From the NCBI GenBank assembly GCA_020435335.1, contig JAGQZT010000061.1:1-37102 (forward strand): a stretch of 37,102 nt of DNA. Direction: 5' to 3'. The notes under the pieces are model-generated. The model ran no database searches. It had not been told where the DNA came from and was given only the letters and a program-made list of their open reading frames with translations. Numbering within the stretch: the first letter of the stretch is position 1; the number at the start of each line of letters is the position of its first letter. The position numbers were made by a program, and so were the translations under genes. This document shows positions 24,215 through 31,584 of the stretch, piece by piece. The stretch is from Flavobacteriales bacterium (GTDB lineage: Bacteria > Bacteroidota > Bacteroidia > Flavobacteriales_E > Vicingaceae).

Positions 24215-25111
24215 ATGAAAAATACCCGGTTTTTAACCCTAATGCTGACACTCCTGGTTTTAGGATGCAGGGATAGCATTTCCATAGATGAGCTACGTAT
24301 TTACGCACCAACCGAAAGTTACCCCGAAGATACTTATTTGAGTACGGTTGCCGAAAAAAGGGCTTTGGTTATTGGTGCGCATGGTGATGACGATGTAATT
24401 ATGGCGGGAACGATCGCCAAGCTGAAAGCTGACGGATGGATAATCAAACGGATTATGTTTCGCAGCGAAGAACCCGGTGACGTGAGCCGCATGGCTACAT
24501 CCAAGATAATCCATAACGGATTTGAGTTTATTGAGCTTGGTGGAAAAGCGTACCGAAATGACATGGATACGGTTCAGTATCCTTATATGCCCATCCCGAA
24601 GGAACGTTTCGATCAGGTATTCGAAAGGCAGGAGATTGCTGACGAGCTGATTACAAAAATTAACCGGTTTCAGCCGACGGTCATTTTTACACTCGACCAT
24701 GAAATGGGTGGCTACGGGCATCCCGATCATATCTTTATCAGCCAACTGGTTCTGGATCTGTGCGAAGAAAAAGCCATTCAACCTCAAAAGATCTATCAGG
24801 GTGTATACACCGATCATATGGAAGAACAGATCGTCGAGATCAGGCTAACGGAACTGGTTAAAAAATGGGGTTTTCCTTCCCCCTATATGTCGGCCATAAG
24901 CATGTACAACCTGCCGGAGGGCATGCCCGGGCCCGATGTGGAAGTCAATATCCACGACCAGGCAGAAACCAAAATGGCCTACATCAAGAGTTTTAATGAG
25001 GAAGAACAACGGACCATCGGGAAGTTTATGCCTTATTACGATGCCTTTGATGCTCAGGAATATTTTCGGGTATTTGACAGGGAATTTTTCCGGGTGATCG
25101 AGATCCGATAG
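24215..25111 (+). CDS. PIG-L/LmbE-family deacetylase lipoprotein
   Basis: A 298-residue protein with a lipoprotein signal peptide (lipobox VLGC, acylated C18) and a PIG-L/LmbE domain. The metal motif reads AHGDDD (55-60) where the family usually has AHPDDE, and the second motif is GHPDH (168-172). Both are embedded in the usual context (ALVIGAHGDDDVIMAGT). The family removes acetyl groups from GlcNAc-containing glycolipids, thiols or antibiotics using zinc. The DDD in place of DDE is conservative; activity is likely but the substrate is unknown. As an envelope lipoprotein it should act in the periplasm or at the surface. The ATG at 24215 was chosen because it opens the signal peptide. Confidence 0.9.
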   Translation: MKNTRFLTLMLTLLVLGCRDSISIDELRIYAPTESYPEDTYLSTVAEKRALVIGAHGDDDVIMAGTIAKLKADGWIIKRIMFRSEEPGDVSRMATSKIIHNGFEFIELGGKAYRNDMDTVQYPYMPIPKERFDQVFERQEIADELITKINRFQPTVIFTLDHEMGGYGHPDHIFISQLVLDLCEEKAIQPQKIYQGVYTDHMEEQIVEIRLTELVKKWGFPSPYMSAISMYNLPEGMPGPDVEVNIHDQAETKMAYIKSFNEEEQRTIGKFMPYYDAFDAQEYFRVFDREFFRVIEIR

Positions 25112-25126
25112 TCAAGGTTGTATTGC

Positions 25127-25146
25127 GCTAGTTGTTTTCCACTAGC
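25127..25146. repeat. Small hairpin between the deacetylase and Rieske genes
   Basis: GCTAGT (25127-25132) and ACTAGC (25141-25146) can pair across an 8-nt loop. There is no T-run behind it, so it is at most a weak terminator for the deacetylase transcript. Confidence 0.3.
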
Positions 25147-25191
25147 ATGAATTTCGTTGTTAATGCTGATGTTTTGTAAATGGCTGACTGC

Positions 25192-25199
25192 TAATATTG
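25192..25199 (+). promoter_or_regulatory. Weak -7-like element (TAATATTG) before the Rieske gene
   Basis: TAATATTG differs from TAnnTTTG by one base and ends 23 bp before the Rieske ATG. A TTTG at 25173-25176 lies 15 bp upstream, shorter than the usual spacing. This is the only promoter-like site for the redox cluster that I can see. Confidence 0.3.
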
Positions 25200-25222
25200 T
25201 ATGTAGCTAAAAATCAAAACGT

Positions 25223-25732
25223 ATGGACAGAAAAGAGTTTTTAAAAAGTTTGGGAGCCGGAGCGGCTTTTACACTGACCTACGCCTGTTTGGGAGGCTGC
25301 ACCAAAATGGAAAATCCACCCAAACCGGTCGACAGTTTAAGTGGCCAGATTAACATTGATAAAACCTCCTCGGCAAACTGTAGTGTTGATTTTACCATAA
25401 ACCTTACCGAACCTCAATACAGCAGTTTAGCGACCCCCGGAAATTTCATCGTGGTCAACAACCAGTTTGTGGTGGCCCGGGCAAACAACGGCGATTATGT
25501 AGCCGCTACCCGGATTTGTACCCATCAGGCATACAATAAAATTGAATATTGGTCACAGTACGATGAATGGATCTGTACGGAACACGGGGCGTCTTTTGAT
25601 AAAACCACGGGCGCAGGTACGAATACGACCGAACTACCACCCAACAATATTGATCCGACCTATAACGATATCCCGCTGGAAGTGTATAACACGTCGTTGA
25701 ACGGGAACATGTTAAGAGTCTTTAAATGTTAA
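25223..25732 (+). CDS. Rieske [2Fe-2S] lipoprotein
   Basis: A 169-residue protein with an N-terminal hydrophobic signal (MDRKEFLKSLGAGAAFTLTYACLGGC; likely acylated C26, without a twin-arginine pair) and a Rieske domain. The cluster ligands are C99 and H101 (CTH) and C118 and H121 (CTEH), i.e. CxH-x16-CxxH, followed by GASFDKTTG as in Rieske proteins. A [2Fe-2S] cluster held by two cysteines and two histidines would make it a one-electron carrier facing the periplasm. No cytochrome b or dioxygenase genes are nearby. It lies 3 bp before the thioredoxin-ApbE gene, so it is probably the first gene of the redox cluster. Confidence 0.93.
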   Translation: MDRKEFLKSLGAGAAFTLTYACLGGCTKMENPPKPVDSLSGQINIDKTSSANCSVDFTINLTEPQYSSLATPGNFIVVNNQFVVARANNGDYVAATRICTHQAYNKIEYWSQYDEWICTEHGASFDKTTGAGTNTTELPPNNIDPTYNDIPLEVYNTSLNGNMLRVFKC

Positions 25733-25735
25733 GCC

Positions 25736-27157
25736 ATGAACAGAACGTATTTCATATTCCTGCTGAGTGTCTTCCTGTTTGCCGGTCAGCTTAAGTCAGA
25801 AGAAACCATCTGGCTTGAAGATTTCGAAGAAGCAGTACAACGATCAAAAACCGGAAACAAGCCTTTGCTTATGGTGTTTTCCGGATCGGATTGGTGTAAA
25901 CCATGCATGATCCTGGAAAAAACAATTTTCAATACCGAACGGTTTAAGCAGTTTGCCAAAGACAGTCTGGTGTTGTTAAAGCTCGATTTTCCGGCCAGAA
26001 AAGAGAATCAGCCGGCAAAAGAAATCATGGCGAAGCGGGAAGCCGTTGCCGAGGTGTACAATCAATCCGGATCCTTCCCTTCGGTCATTATCCTGGATGG
26101 CGATAAAAAGGTGCTTGGGAAAACCGGTTATAAGAAAGGATCCGTAGAAAATTACATAGAGCATTTGAAGTCCTTCCTTGCGGGATACAAGTATACGGGT
26201 GATCTGACTCAACCGACCTTAAAAAAATATCAAAGGAAAGTCAGTTTAATGGGCTCTCCGTTCGAGTTTGTTGTGGTGTGTGAAGACCCTGAGGTGGCAG
26301 CCATTGTGCTGGATGTTGCCATCACGGAAAGTGAACGGGTGGAAAAAATGATTTCATCATGGGATGAAAATTCTCAGACTTCATGGATCAATAAAAACGC
26401 AGGAATCCAGGCGGTTAAGGTCGACGATGAGCTGTTTCAGCTTATCAAGCGGTCGCTGAAGATATCAGACCTGACGGATGGAGCTTTCGACATCTCATTC
26501 GCATCAATCGATAAACACTGGAAGTTCGACCGGTCGATGACGGCGCTGCCGGATGAAGTGGAATTGAAGAAGTCTGTGGCATTGATCAATTATAAAAACA
26601 TCGTGTTGGACGAAGCAAATCATACGGTTTTCCTGAAAAATAAGGGGATGAAAATAGGCTTCGGGGCCATCGGGAAAGGCTATGTGGCGGATAAAACAGC
26701 CCAATTGATGAAAGACATGGGGGTGAAAAGCGGCATGGTCAATGCCGGGGGCGATCTGATTGCCTGGGGGAATGGCTACGGCAATGAAAAGTGGAAGGTT
26801 GGTATCGCCGATCCCGATAAGGAAAAAGGGATAATTTCCTGGTTAGACATTCAGGACATGGCGGTCGTAACATCCGGCGATTATGAAAGGTATTCCATGA
26901 TCGATGGTGTCCGGTATGCTCATATCATAAACCCCAAAACAGGGTATCCGGTTACCGGGTTAAAAAGCGTTACAATTGTTTGCAAAAATGCCGAAGTAGC
27001 TGATGCTCTGGCTACTTCGGTTTTTGTTCTCGGTCAACAAAAAGGTCTTGAACTGATCAACCAACTGAGGGATGTGGAGTGCATTCTGGTTAACGATCAG
27101 AATGGCATGGTGACATCTAAAAATCTGATTTTAAATTATATAACTGCCAATCAATGA
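25736..27157 (+). CDS. Thioredoxin-like / FAD:protein FMN transferase (ApbE) fusion
   Basis: A 473-residue exported protein (signal peptide about 1-22). Residues 25-150 form a thioredoxin-like domain of the DUF255/thiol-disulfide type with the active-site pair C54-K-P-C57 in SDWCKPCM and a proline-containing SFPSVIIL. About 168-470 is an ApbE domain: DLTDGAFDIS (246-254), GAIGKGYVAD (310-319), NAGGD (336-340), TSGDYERY (379-386), HIINPKTGYP (396-405) and ADALATSVFV (422-431), which carries the usual metal-binding residues. ApbE transfers FMN from FAD to a Thr or Ser of a partner protein. It overlaps the DUF4266 gene by 4 bp (ATGA). Confidence 0.93.
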   Translation: MNRTYFIFLLSVFLFAGQLKSEETIWLEDFEEAVQRSKTGNKPLLMVFSGSDWCKPCMILEKTIFNTERFKQFAKDSLVLLKLDFPARKENQPAKEIMAKREAVAEVYNQSGSFPSVIILDGDKKVLGKTGYKKGSVENYIEHLKSFLAGYKYTGDLTQPTLKKYQRKVSLMGSPFEFVVVCEDPEVAAIVLDVAITESERVEKMISSWDENSQTSWINKNAGIQAVKVDDELFQLIKRSLKISDLTDGAFDISFASIDKHWKFDRSMTALPDEVELKKSVALINYKNIVLDEANHTVFLKNKGMKIGFGAIGKGYVADKTAQLMKDMGVKSGMVNAGGDLIAWGNGYGNEKWKVGIADPDKEKGIISWLDIQDMAVVTSGDYERYSMIDGVRYAHIINPKTGYPVTGLKSVTIVCKNAEVADALATSVFVLGQQKGLELINQLRDVECILVNDQNGMVTSKNLILNYITANQ

Positions 27158-27369
27158 GAACAACGATTATACTATCAGCCCTGTTGTTACTGGCCACTTT
27201 ATCGGGCTGTGTCCAGGTAAAAGCTTATCAGAAAGCGTATTTGAATGATGAAGATATGGATCTGGGAACCCGCTCCATCGATGCTCAGGAGGTCGCATTT
27301 CAATCGTACCGGGAAGGAGCTTCCGGGGCAAACGGCGGTAAAGTAGGAGGAGGCTGCGGATGCAATTGA
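27154..27369 (+). CDS. DUF4266 mini-lipoprotein ending GGGCGCN
   Basis: A 71-residue lipoprotein. Lipobox LSGC puts the acylated cysteine at C19; the mature part has only 53 residues. It shows the DUF4266 features I know: a short VKAYQKAYLNDEDM block near the lipid anchor and a glycine-rich end with the final GGGCGCN, the two cysteines C68 and C70 being its only thiols besides C19. Before these lies E54-G-A-S-G-A-N60, reminiscent of the ApbE acceptor motif D-x-x-[ST]-G-A-[TS] but lacking the D and the final T/S. DUF4266 has no known function. It overlaps both neighbours (4 bp and 10 bp), so it is tightly coupled to ApbE and DUF3570. Confidence 0.9.
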   Translation: MRTTIILSALLLLATLSGCVQVKAYQKAYLNDEDMDLGTRSIDAQEVAFQSYREGASGANGGKVGGGCGCN

Positions 27370-28592
27370 GGGTGTTCATACTAACCTTTTTTATTACATC
27401 GTTGCTGACTGCTCAACAAACCGATGATACCGTTCGGGTCTTTAAGCAGCTCGATCCGGTTCAGGTTAATTTCATTTACGGATATTATGAGCAGGACGGC
27501 GTGCATTCGCCGGTGACCGGGGGAATAGGAGACGAGGAACTGACGGATAACGTCGGAAAAATCACGGTCAACATTCCGGTCTCAAAAAGCATCAGCATTT
27601 CACTGCTGGGAGGTATCGATTATTATACTTCGGCTTCTACGGATAACATCAATAATGAGCACGACTTCTATGTAGAAACATCAGCATCACGAGCCGATTC
27701 ACGGAAGTATGGAGATCTGGGAATTCAGGCCAAGAACGAAAAAAGAAGATTCGTTGTTGGTATTAACGGCGGGTTCTCCGAAGAATGGGATGTTTCATCG
27801 AGAAATGCAGGGTTGTTTGTTGCTAAAGAATCGAAAAATAAGAATCGTCAATTCAAACTGAGTACATCCTATTATCGCGATGACTGGGATTTGATTTATC
27901 CCGAAGAGCTCCGGAAAAATAAGGTCGGAGATCAGGAATTATTGCCGACGAATATCAGGCACCTGTACGATGGGGCGCTCACTTATGTGCAGATCATCAA
28001 TAAGCGGATGAAAGCGGCTCTAACCGTGGAGGCCGTCTACCAGCAAGGGTTATTGTCTACTCCCTTTCACCGGGTCTATTTTACCGATACGATCAGCCAC
28101 GATATTGAGCGGTTGCCGGATAGCAGATTCAAGCTGCCGCTAGGGTTACATGTCAATTACAAGGTGAATGACTTCCTCATTACCCGGCTCTATTATCGCT
28201 TTTACCTGGATGATTTCGGTATCAAGGCTCATACGATCGACATGGAATATCCGCTGAAAGTGTTTAAATTTTTAACAGTTAGTCCTTTTTATCGTTTTCA
28301 CATCCAAACCAGTGCGAAGTATTTCGCTCCCTTCGCGCAGCATATTCAGGACGATGTTTATTACACCTCGGATTATGATCTGGCGGAATTCATGGCACAC
28401 AAATATGGCGTGGGACTCAAGTATGCTCCGCTTTTCGGACTGTTTAAATCCAAAGTGCCGCTGACGAAAAAAACGGAATTGAAATTCAAGAAGGTGGAAG
28501 TAAGGGTAGCCAAATACAACAGGCTGATCGACAACGAAACCGTGCTTAAGGCATTTAGCCTGACGGGTTATATAACATTTGAAATCCAATAA
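27360..28592 (+). CDS. DUF3570 outer-membrane beta-barrel protein
   Basis: A 410-residue exported protein (signal peptide about 1-18) with alternating beta-strand patterns throughout and a closing strand TGYITFEIQ, as expected for an outer-membrane barrel. The opening (VNFIYGYYEQDGVHSPVTGGIGDEELTD) and the middle (STSYYRDDW, LTVEAVYQQG) match the DUF3570 family, which I know to be found next to DUF4266 and ApbE genes. It could form a channel or anchor for the mini-lipoprotein; no function is established. Its ATG lies inside the end of the DUF4266 gene (10-bp overlap). The next gene begins 18 bp after its stop. Confidence 0.9.
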   Translation: MQLRVFILTFFITSLLTAQQTDDTVRVFKQLDPVQVNFIYGYYEQDGVHSPVTGGIGDEELTDNVGKITVNIPVSKSISISLLGGIDYYTSASTDNINNEHDFYVETSASRADSRKYGDLGIQAKNEKRRFVVGINGGFSEEWDVSSRNAGLFVAKESKNKNRQFKLSTSYYRDDWDLIYPEELRKNKVGDQELLPTNIRHLYDGALTYVQIINKRMKAALTVEAVYQQGLLSTPFHRVYFTDTISHDIERLPDSRFKLPLGLHVNYKVNDFLITRLYYRFYLDDFGIKAHTIDMEYPLKVFKFLTVSPFYRFHIQTSAKYFAPFAQHIQDDVYYTSDYDLAEFMAHKYGVGLKYAPLFGLFKSKVPLTKKTELKFKKVEVRVAKYNRLIDNETVLKAFSLTGYITFEIQ

Positions 28593-28610
28593 TCAATTAA
28601 ACCAAACAAG

Positions 28611-29993
28611 ATGAAAAAACTAGTTACAATTTTATTCGGAATCATATTATGCATTCCGGCTACAAAGGCCCAGTGGCGTGTAAACACCATCGGAACCATG
28701 CCCAACAATCAGGCGTTGAGTATTGTTGTCGCGGAAGGAAGAAACGATGGTGTAAAAAGGGTGTATGCAACAACAGACACCGAAATATGGGAGTGGACCT
28801 TCAACGGGACTACCTGGTCCAGTTCGCTGGTCGTGAACGGCATTACCCCCGACTTAATTTCATTAACAGCCGGACAAGGCCGAAACGATGGAAACGTGAG
28901 GTTGTATTATACGGACTGGGCTTCCGGAGGAAAATCATATGAAGCGTCATGGAACGGCAGCAGTTGGAATGTCCTTACAGTCGGTACGGTACCGTCAGGT
29001 TGGCACTCCAGTGGGATTACCGTCGGGAAAGGGAGAAACGACGGTATAAACCGGGTATATACAACAGGGAGTTATGGTGTTTATGAGTACAGCTGGAACG
29101 GAAGCAGTTGGAGCATGACCAATAACGTAGCCAGCAACTGGTCCGAAATGTACGGTGCTATCGGAAACTCCAGAAACGATGGGGTTAACCGGCTTCTTTT
29201 CAGTGCCAGCTGCCACTGGGAAAGCACCTGGACAGGCTCATCGTACAATACGGTAGGATTAAGCAACTGTTCATCATCTCAGGGAGCCGATGGTGTCGTG
29301 ATCGGAGACGGAAGGAATGATGGCGTAAGCCGGATTTATGTAAACACCGAGCTGGCCGGTAGAATCGAGTACACCTGGAATGGTTCCGGCTTTACTCCGG
29401 TACAGGTGCGTCAGGCTTCTCAGCGAGGGGCTATCCATATGGCCGCCTTAAAAGCGGATCAAAAGAACAGGGTTTACATGGGTAATGCCTTTGTATTTAA
29501 TGCCAGCTCTGCAGGCCCCATATACGAATATGAATGGAACAGCTCCACCAGCCAATGGGATTCGGTAGGAGTAGTGATCAGTGCCGTGTCCGGAGCTACG
29601 GCATTTATGGATGCCGGAGCGGGCAGGAACGACGATACGTTGCGTTTGTATGCGCCGGACTTTTCTACCGGGGCGATCTACGAAATCACGGCTGCAAATC
29701 CGAACTTTATCGGAGGACCGACAACAGTGATCCCGGAGGTTGCGGATGAAGCCGAAGTTTCGGTATCACCCAATCCTGCCAAAGGCCGGGTAAAGATCAA
29801 CGTAATCGAGTCCGATCAACACGATTACACGATCAGGTTGTTTGGCTTGTTAGGTCAGGAAGTGCTGAGAGTTAACGCAGTCAATTTATCCGGCGAATAC
29901 GTGATGGATGTATCCGGAATCACGAAGGGGGTTTATCTTCTGGTCTTGAATAACGGATCGGCAACATACAGCCAGAAACTGGTTATTGAATAG
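28611..29993 (+). CDS. T9SS type A-sorted seven-bladed propeller protein with GRNDG repeats
   Basis: A 460-residue secreted protein. After a signal peptide (about 1-20) there are seven repeats of about 45-55 residues, six carrying a GRNDG-type motif (GRNDGVKRVYAT, GRNDGNVRLYYT, GRNDGINRVYTT, SRNDGVNRLLFS, GRNDGVSRIYVN, GRNDDTLRLYAP) and several with EYSWNGSSW-like strands; blade 6 lacks the motif. This predicts a seven-bladed beta-propeller. The C-terminal ~80 residues (VSVSPNPAKGRVKI, LFGLLGQEVLR, ITKGVYLLVL) are a type A T9SS sorting domain. The seventh-blade boundary holds the tetrapeptide S327-G-A-T330, the core of ApbE acceptor sites. It follows DUF3570 by 18 bp. Confidence 0.92.
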   Translation: MKKLVTILFGIILCIPATKAQWRVNTIGTMPNNQALSIVVAEGRNDGVKRVYATTDTEIWEWTFNGTTWSSSLVVNGITPDLISLTAGQGRNDGNVRLYYTDWASGGKSYEASWNGSSWNVLTVGTVPSGWHSSGITVGKGRNDGINRVYTTGSYGVYEYSWNGSSWSMTNNVASNWSEMYGAIGNSRNDGVNRLLFSASCHWESTWTGSSYNTVGLSNCSSSQGADGVVIGDGRNDGVSRIYVNTELAGRIEYTWNGSGFTPVQVRQASQRGAIHMAALKADQKNRVYMGNAFVFNASSAGPIYEYEWNSSTSQWDSVGVVISAVSGATAFMDAGAGRNDDTLRLYAPDFSTGAIYEITAANPNFIGGPTTVIPEVADEAEVSVSPNPAKGRVKINVIESDQHDYTIRLFGLLGQEVLRVNAVNLSGEYVMDVSGITKGVYLLVLNNGSATYSQKLVIE

Positions 29994-29997
29994 GAGG
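29992..29997 (+). promoter_or_regulatory. Perfect Shine-Dalgarno sequence (AGGAGG) for the 57-residue gene
   Basis: AGGAGG overlaps the stop codon of the T9SS propeller gene and stands 5 bp before the ATG at 30003. Bacteroidota rarely use Shine-Dalgarno sequences, and no other gene in this window has one this strong, so it decides the start of this small gene. Confidence 0.65.
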
Positions 29998-30002
29998 TCG
30001 GT

Positions 30003-30176
30003 ATGGATAAAAGAATCATGATCTTATTTAGCTCGGCAGTTGTATTGATGGCTGTATTCATGCTCAGCTACAAGGTGAAGAATGACCTGAAATATACCTT
30101 GCTGGTGTCGAGTTACCTCTTGTTATTTCTTGCCGTCAGGATTGAGGTCAGGAGAAACAGAGTAGGAAACAAATAG
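30003..30176 (+). CDS. 57-residue two-helix membrane protein
   Basis: A frame from the ATG at 30003 to the TAG at 30174-30176 encodes MDKRIMILFSSAVVLMAVFM, then LSYKVKNDLK as a polar loop, a second hydrophobic stretch YTLLVSSYLLLFLAVRIEV, and a basic tail RRNRVGNK. Two short membrane helices with positive ends suggest both termini in the cytoplasm. It starts 9 bp after the propeller gene and ends 1 bp before the terminator stem, so it is the last gene of the redox cluster. I do not recognise a family; it could help assemble or regulate the products of the neighbouring genes, but this is inference. Confidence 0.7.
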   Translation: MDKRIMILFSSAVVLMAVFMLSYKVKNDLKYTLLVSSYLLLFLAVRIEVRRNRVGNK

Positions 30177-30177
30177 C

Positions 30178-30212
30178 AAAAAAGGTGAATCCGAATCGGG
30201 TTCACCTTTTTT
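30178..30212. terminator. Strong Rho-independent terminator, bidirectional
   Basis: A 15-bp stem (30178-30192 with 30198-30212; one G-T wobble) closes a 5-nt loop GAATC. It begins with six A's and ends with six T's, so it works on both strands. It ends the plus-strand redox cluster and the minus-strand ABC permease operon that converge here. Confidence 0.92.
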
Positions 30213-30237
30213 AATAAATGGCATTAGATAGGTATGC

Positions 30238-31581
30238 CTATTTTTTCAATTTCGGGTTCATGGCATCCGTAAGGCCTTCACCGATCAAGTTGTATATCGT
30301 AACCGTTATGAATATCGCAAATCCGGGGAAGATGGCCAGCCACCAGGCTGCAGCATCCTGACGGGAAGCAGATAACAACGATCCCCAGGTGATGGTCTCG
30401 GCAGGAACACCGACACCGATAAACGATAAGGTCGATTCGATGAGGATGGCCGAAGCAATCCCGAAGGCGATAGAGATCAGTACCGGCGAAAGCGCATTCG
30501 GTAGAGCATGTTTCACGATAATCCGGAACTCTTTGTATCCCAGCGCATTGGCAGCCTCAATGTATTCGAGGTTTCTCACACGCAATAATTCGGCTCTGGT
30601 AAACCGGGCAATTCCGGTCCAGGTGGTCAATCCGATAATCATCATGACGATGAAGATGGACGGTTTAGCCACAACAGCTGCGATGGAAATGATCAGGAAT
30701 AAACGCGGAATGGATACCACCACTTCGATCAAACGGCTGATGAGAATATCCACAGGAATAACAATTTGTTTGTTTAAGAAAGGGATGTTCTTACACAATT
30801 TCCCGATGTATCGGAATACCATCATGATTGCAAAGAACAGTATCAAACTGATGAACAACTCGACCATAAAGCTTCCGAAAGATTCACCGATGGCATCGGA
30901 TAATTCGTAGGAGCGTGTGCCGAAGGCGTAGAACATGGCCAGAACAAACCCGATGATGTATACGATTAATGAAGCAATGCTCATGCGCATTTTTTCATCC
31001 CCGTAATAGCCGGCGATGGCACCGAAAAAGATACCGATGATGGCTGCAATTCCCATGGATACGATCCCAACCAGTAGGGCGATCCGCGTTCCGTGGATCA
31101 TACCGGCAAGCACGTCGTGGCCCAAGGCGTCGGTACCCAGCCAGTGCGTCCACTTCGTGGATTCTACATCCTGTTTGTCGAATGGTCCCACGGAAGTGTT
31201 CATGAAATCAATGTTCTTCGGCAGGTAAGGCGTTAACGGCCATACGGCCCATTCGTATTCGAGGTCTTTCCAGGAAACGTTCAGGAATTCTTTTTGCCAG
31301 TCGGAGATCCCGAGGTCAACGGCGTACTCTTTGAAAACCGGGAAGTAAACTTCTCCGTTGTACTTGGCAGCAATCGGTTTCTCATTGGCGAGGAAATCGG
31401 CGAGTAAAGCGATGATGATGAAGAGGTACACCACGCGGAGCGACCACACGGCAATCTTATTCTTCTTGAACTGTTTCTTTACAATGGCCCAGTAGCTCTC
31501 GTTGTCTTTACTTCGTTGAGTTAAAGCATCCAGGGCTTGTTCCTCTTTCCGTTTCATATTTAACATACCGAATAAGCCCAT
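30238..31581 (-). CDS. Peptide-type ABC transporter permease, DppC/OppC-like, with insertions
   Basis: Inner-membrane permease of the oligopeptide/dipeptide class. The family landmarks are present: HWLGTDALGHDVLAGMIHGTR, GAIAGYYGD, and the EAA loop EAANALGYKEFRIIVKHALPN that contacts the ATPase, then ESTLSFIGVGVP and the end NLIGEGLTDAMNPKLK. At 447 residues it is about 140 longer than usual. The excess is an extended periplasmic stretch after helix 1 (about 65-130) and a ~75-residue insert with two extra hydrophobic segments between GAIAGYYGD and the IPVDILISRLIEVV helix. It lies 3 bp after the DppB-like gene. No ATPase gene follows before the terminator. Confidence 0.93.
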   Translation of the reverse strand: MGLFGMLNMKRKEEQALDALTQRSKDNESYWAIVKKQFKKNKIAVWSLRVVYLFIIIALLADFLANEKPIAAKYNGEVYFPVFKEYAVDLGISDWQKEFLNVSWKDLEYEWAVWPLTPYLPKNIDFMNTSVGPFDKQDVESTKWTHWLGTDALGHDVLAGMIHGTRIALLVGIVSMGIAAIIGIFFGAIAGYYGDEKMRMSIASLIVYIIGFVLAMFYAFGTRSYELSDAIGESFGSFMVELFISLILFFAIMMVFRYIGKLCKNIPFLNKQIVIPVDILISRLIEVVVSIPRLFLIISIAAVVAKPSIFIVMMIIGLTTWTGIARFTRAELLRVRNLEYIEAANALGYKEFRIIVKHALPNALSPVLISIAFGIASAILIESTLSFIGVGVPAETITWGSLLSASRQDAAAWWLAIFPGFAIFITVTIYNLIGEGLTDAMNPKLKK

Positions 31582-31584
31582 GAT

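Noticed and set aside
25598..25618. D-K-T-T-G-A-G in the Rieske protein (residues 126-132), close to the ApbE acceptor motif
   Set aside because: It is the ordinary Rieske FDxxTG segment after the second ligand pair, and the accepting T/S is a glycine.
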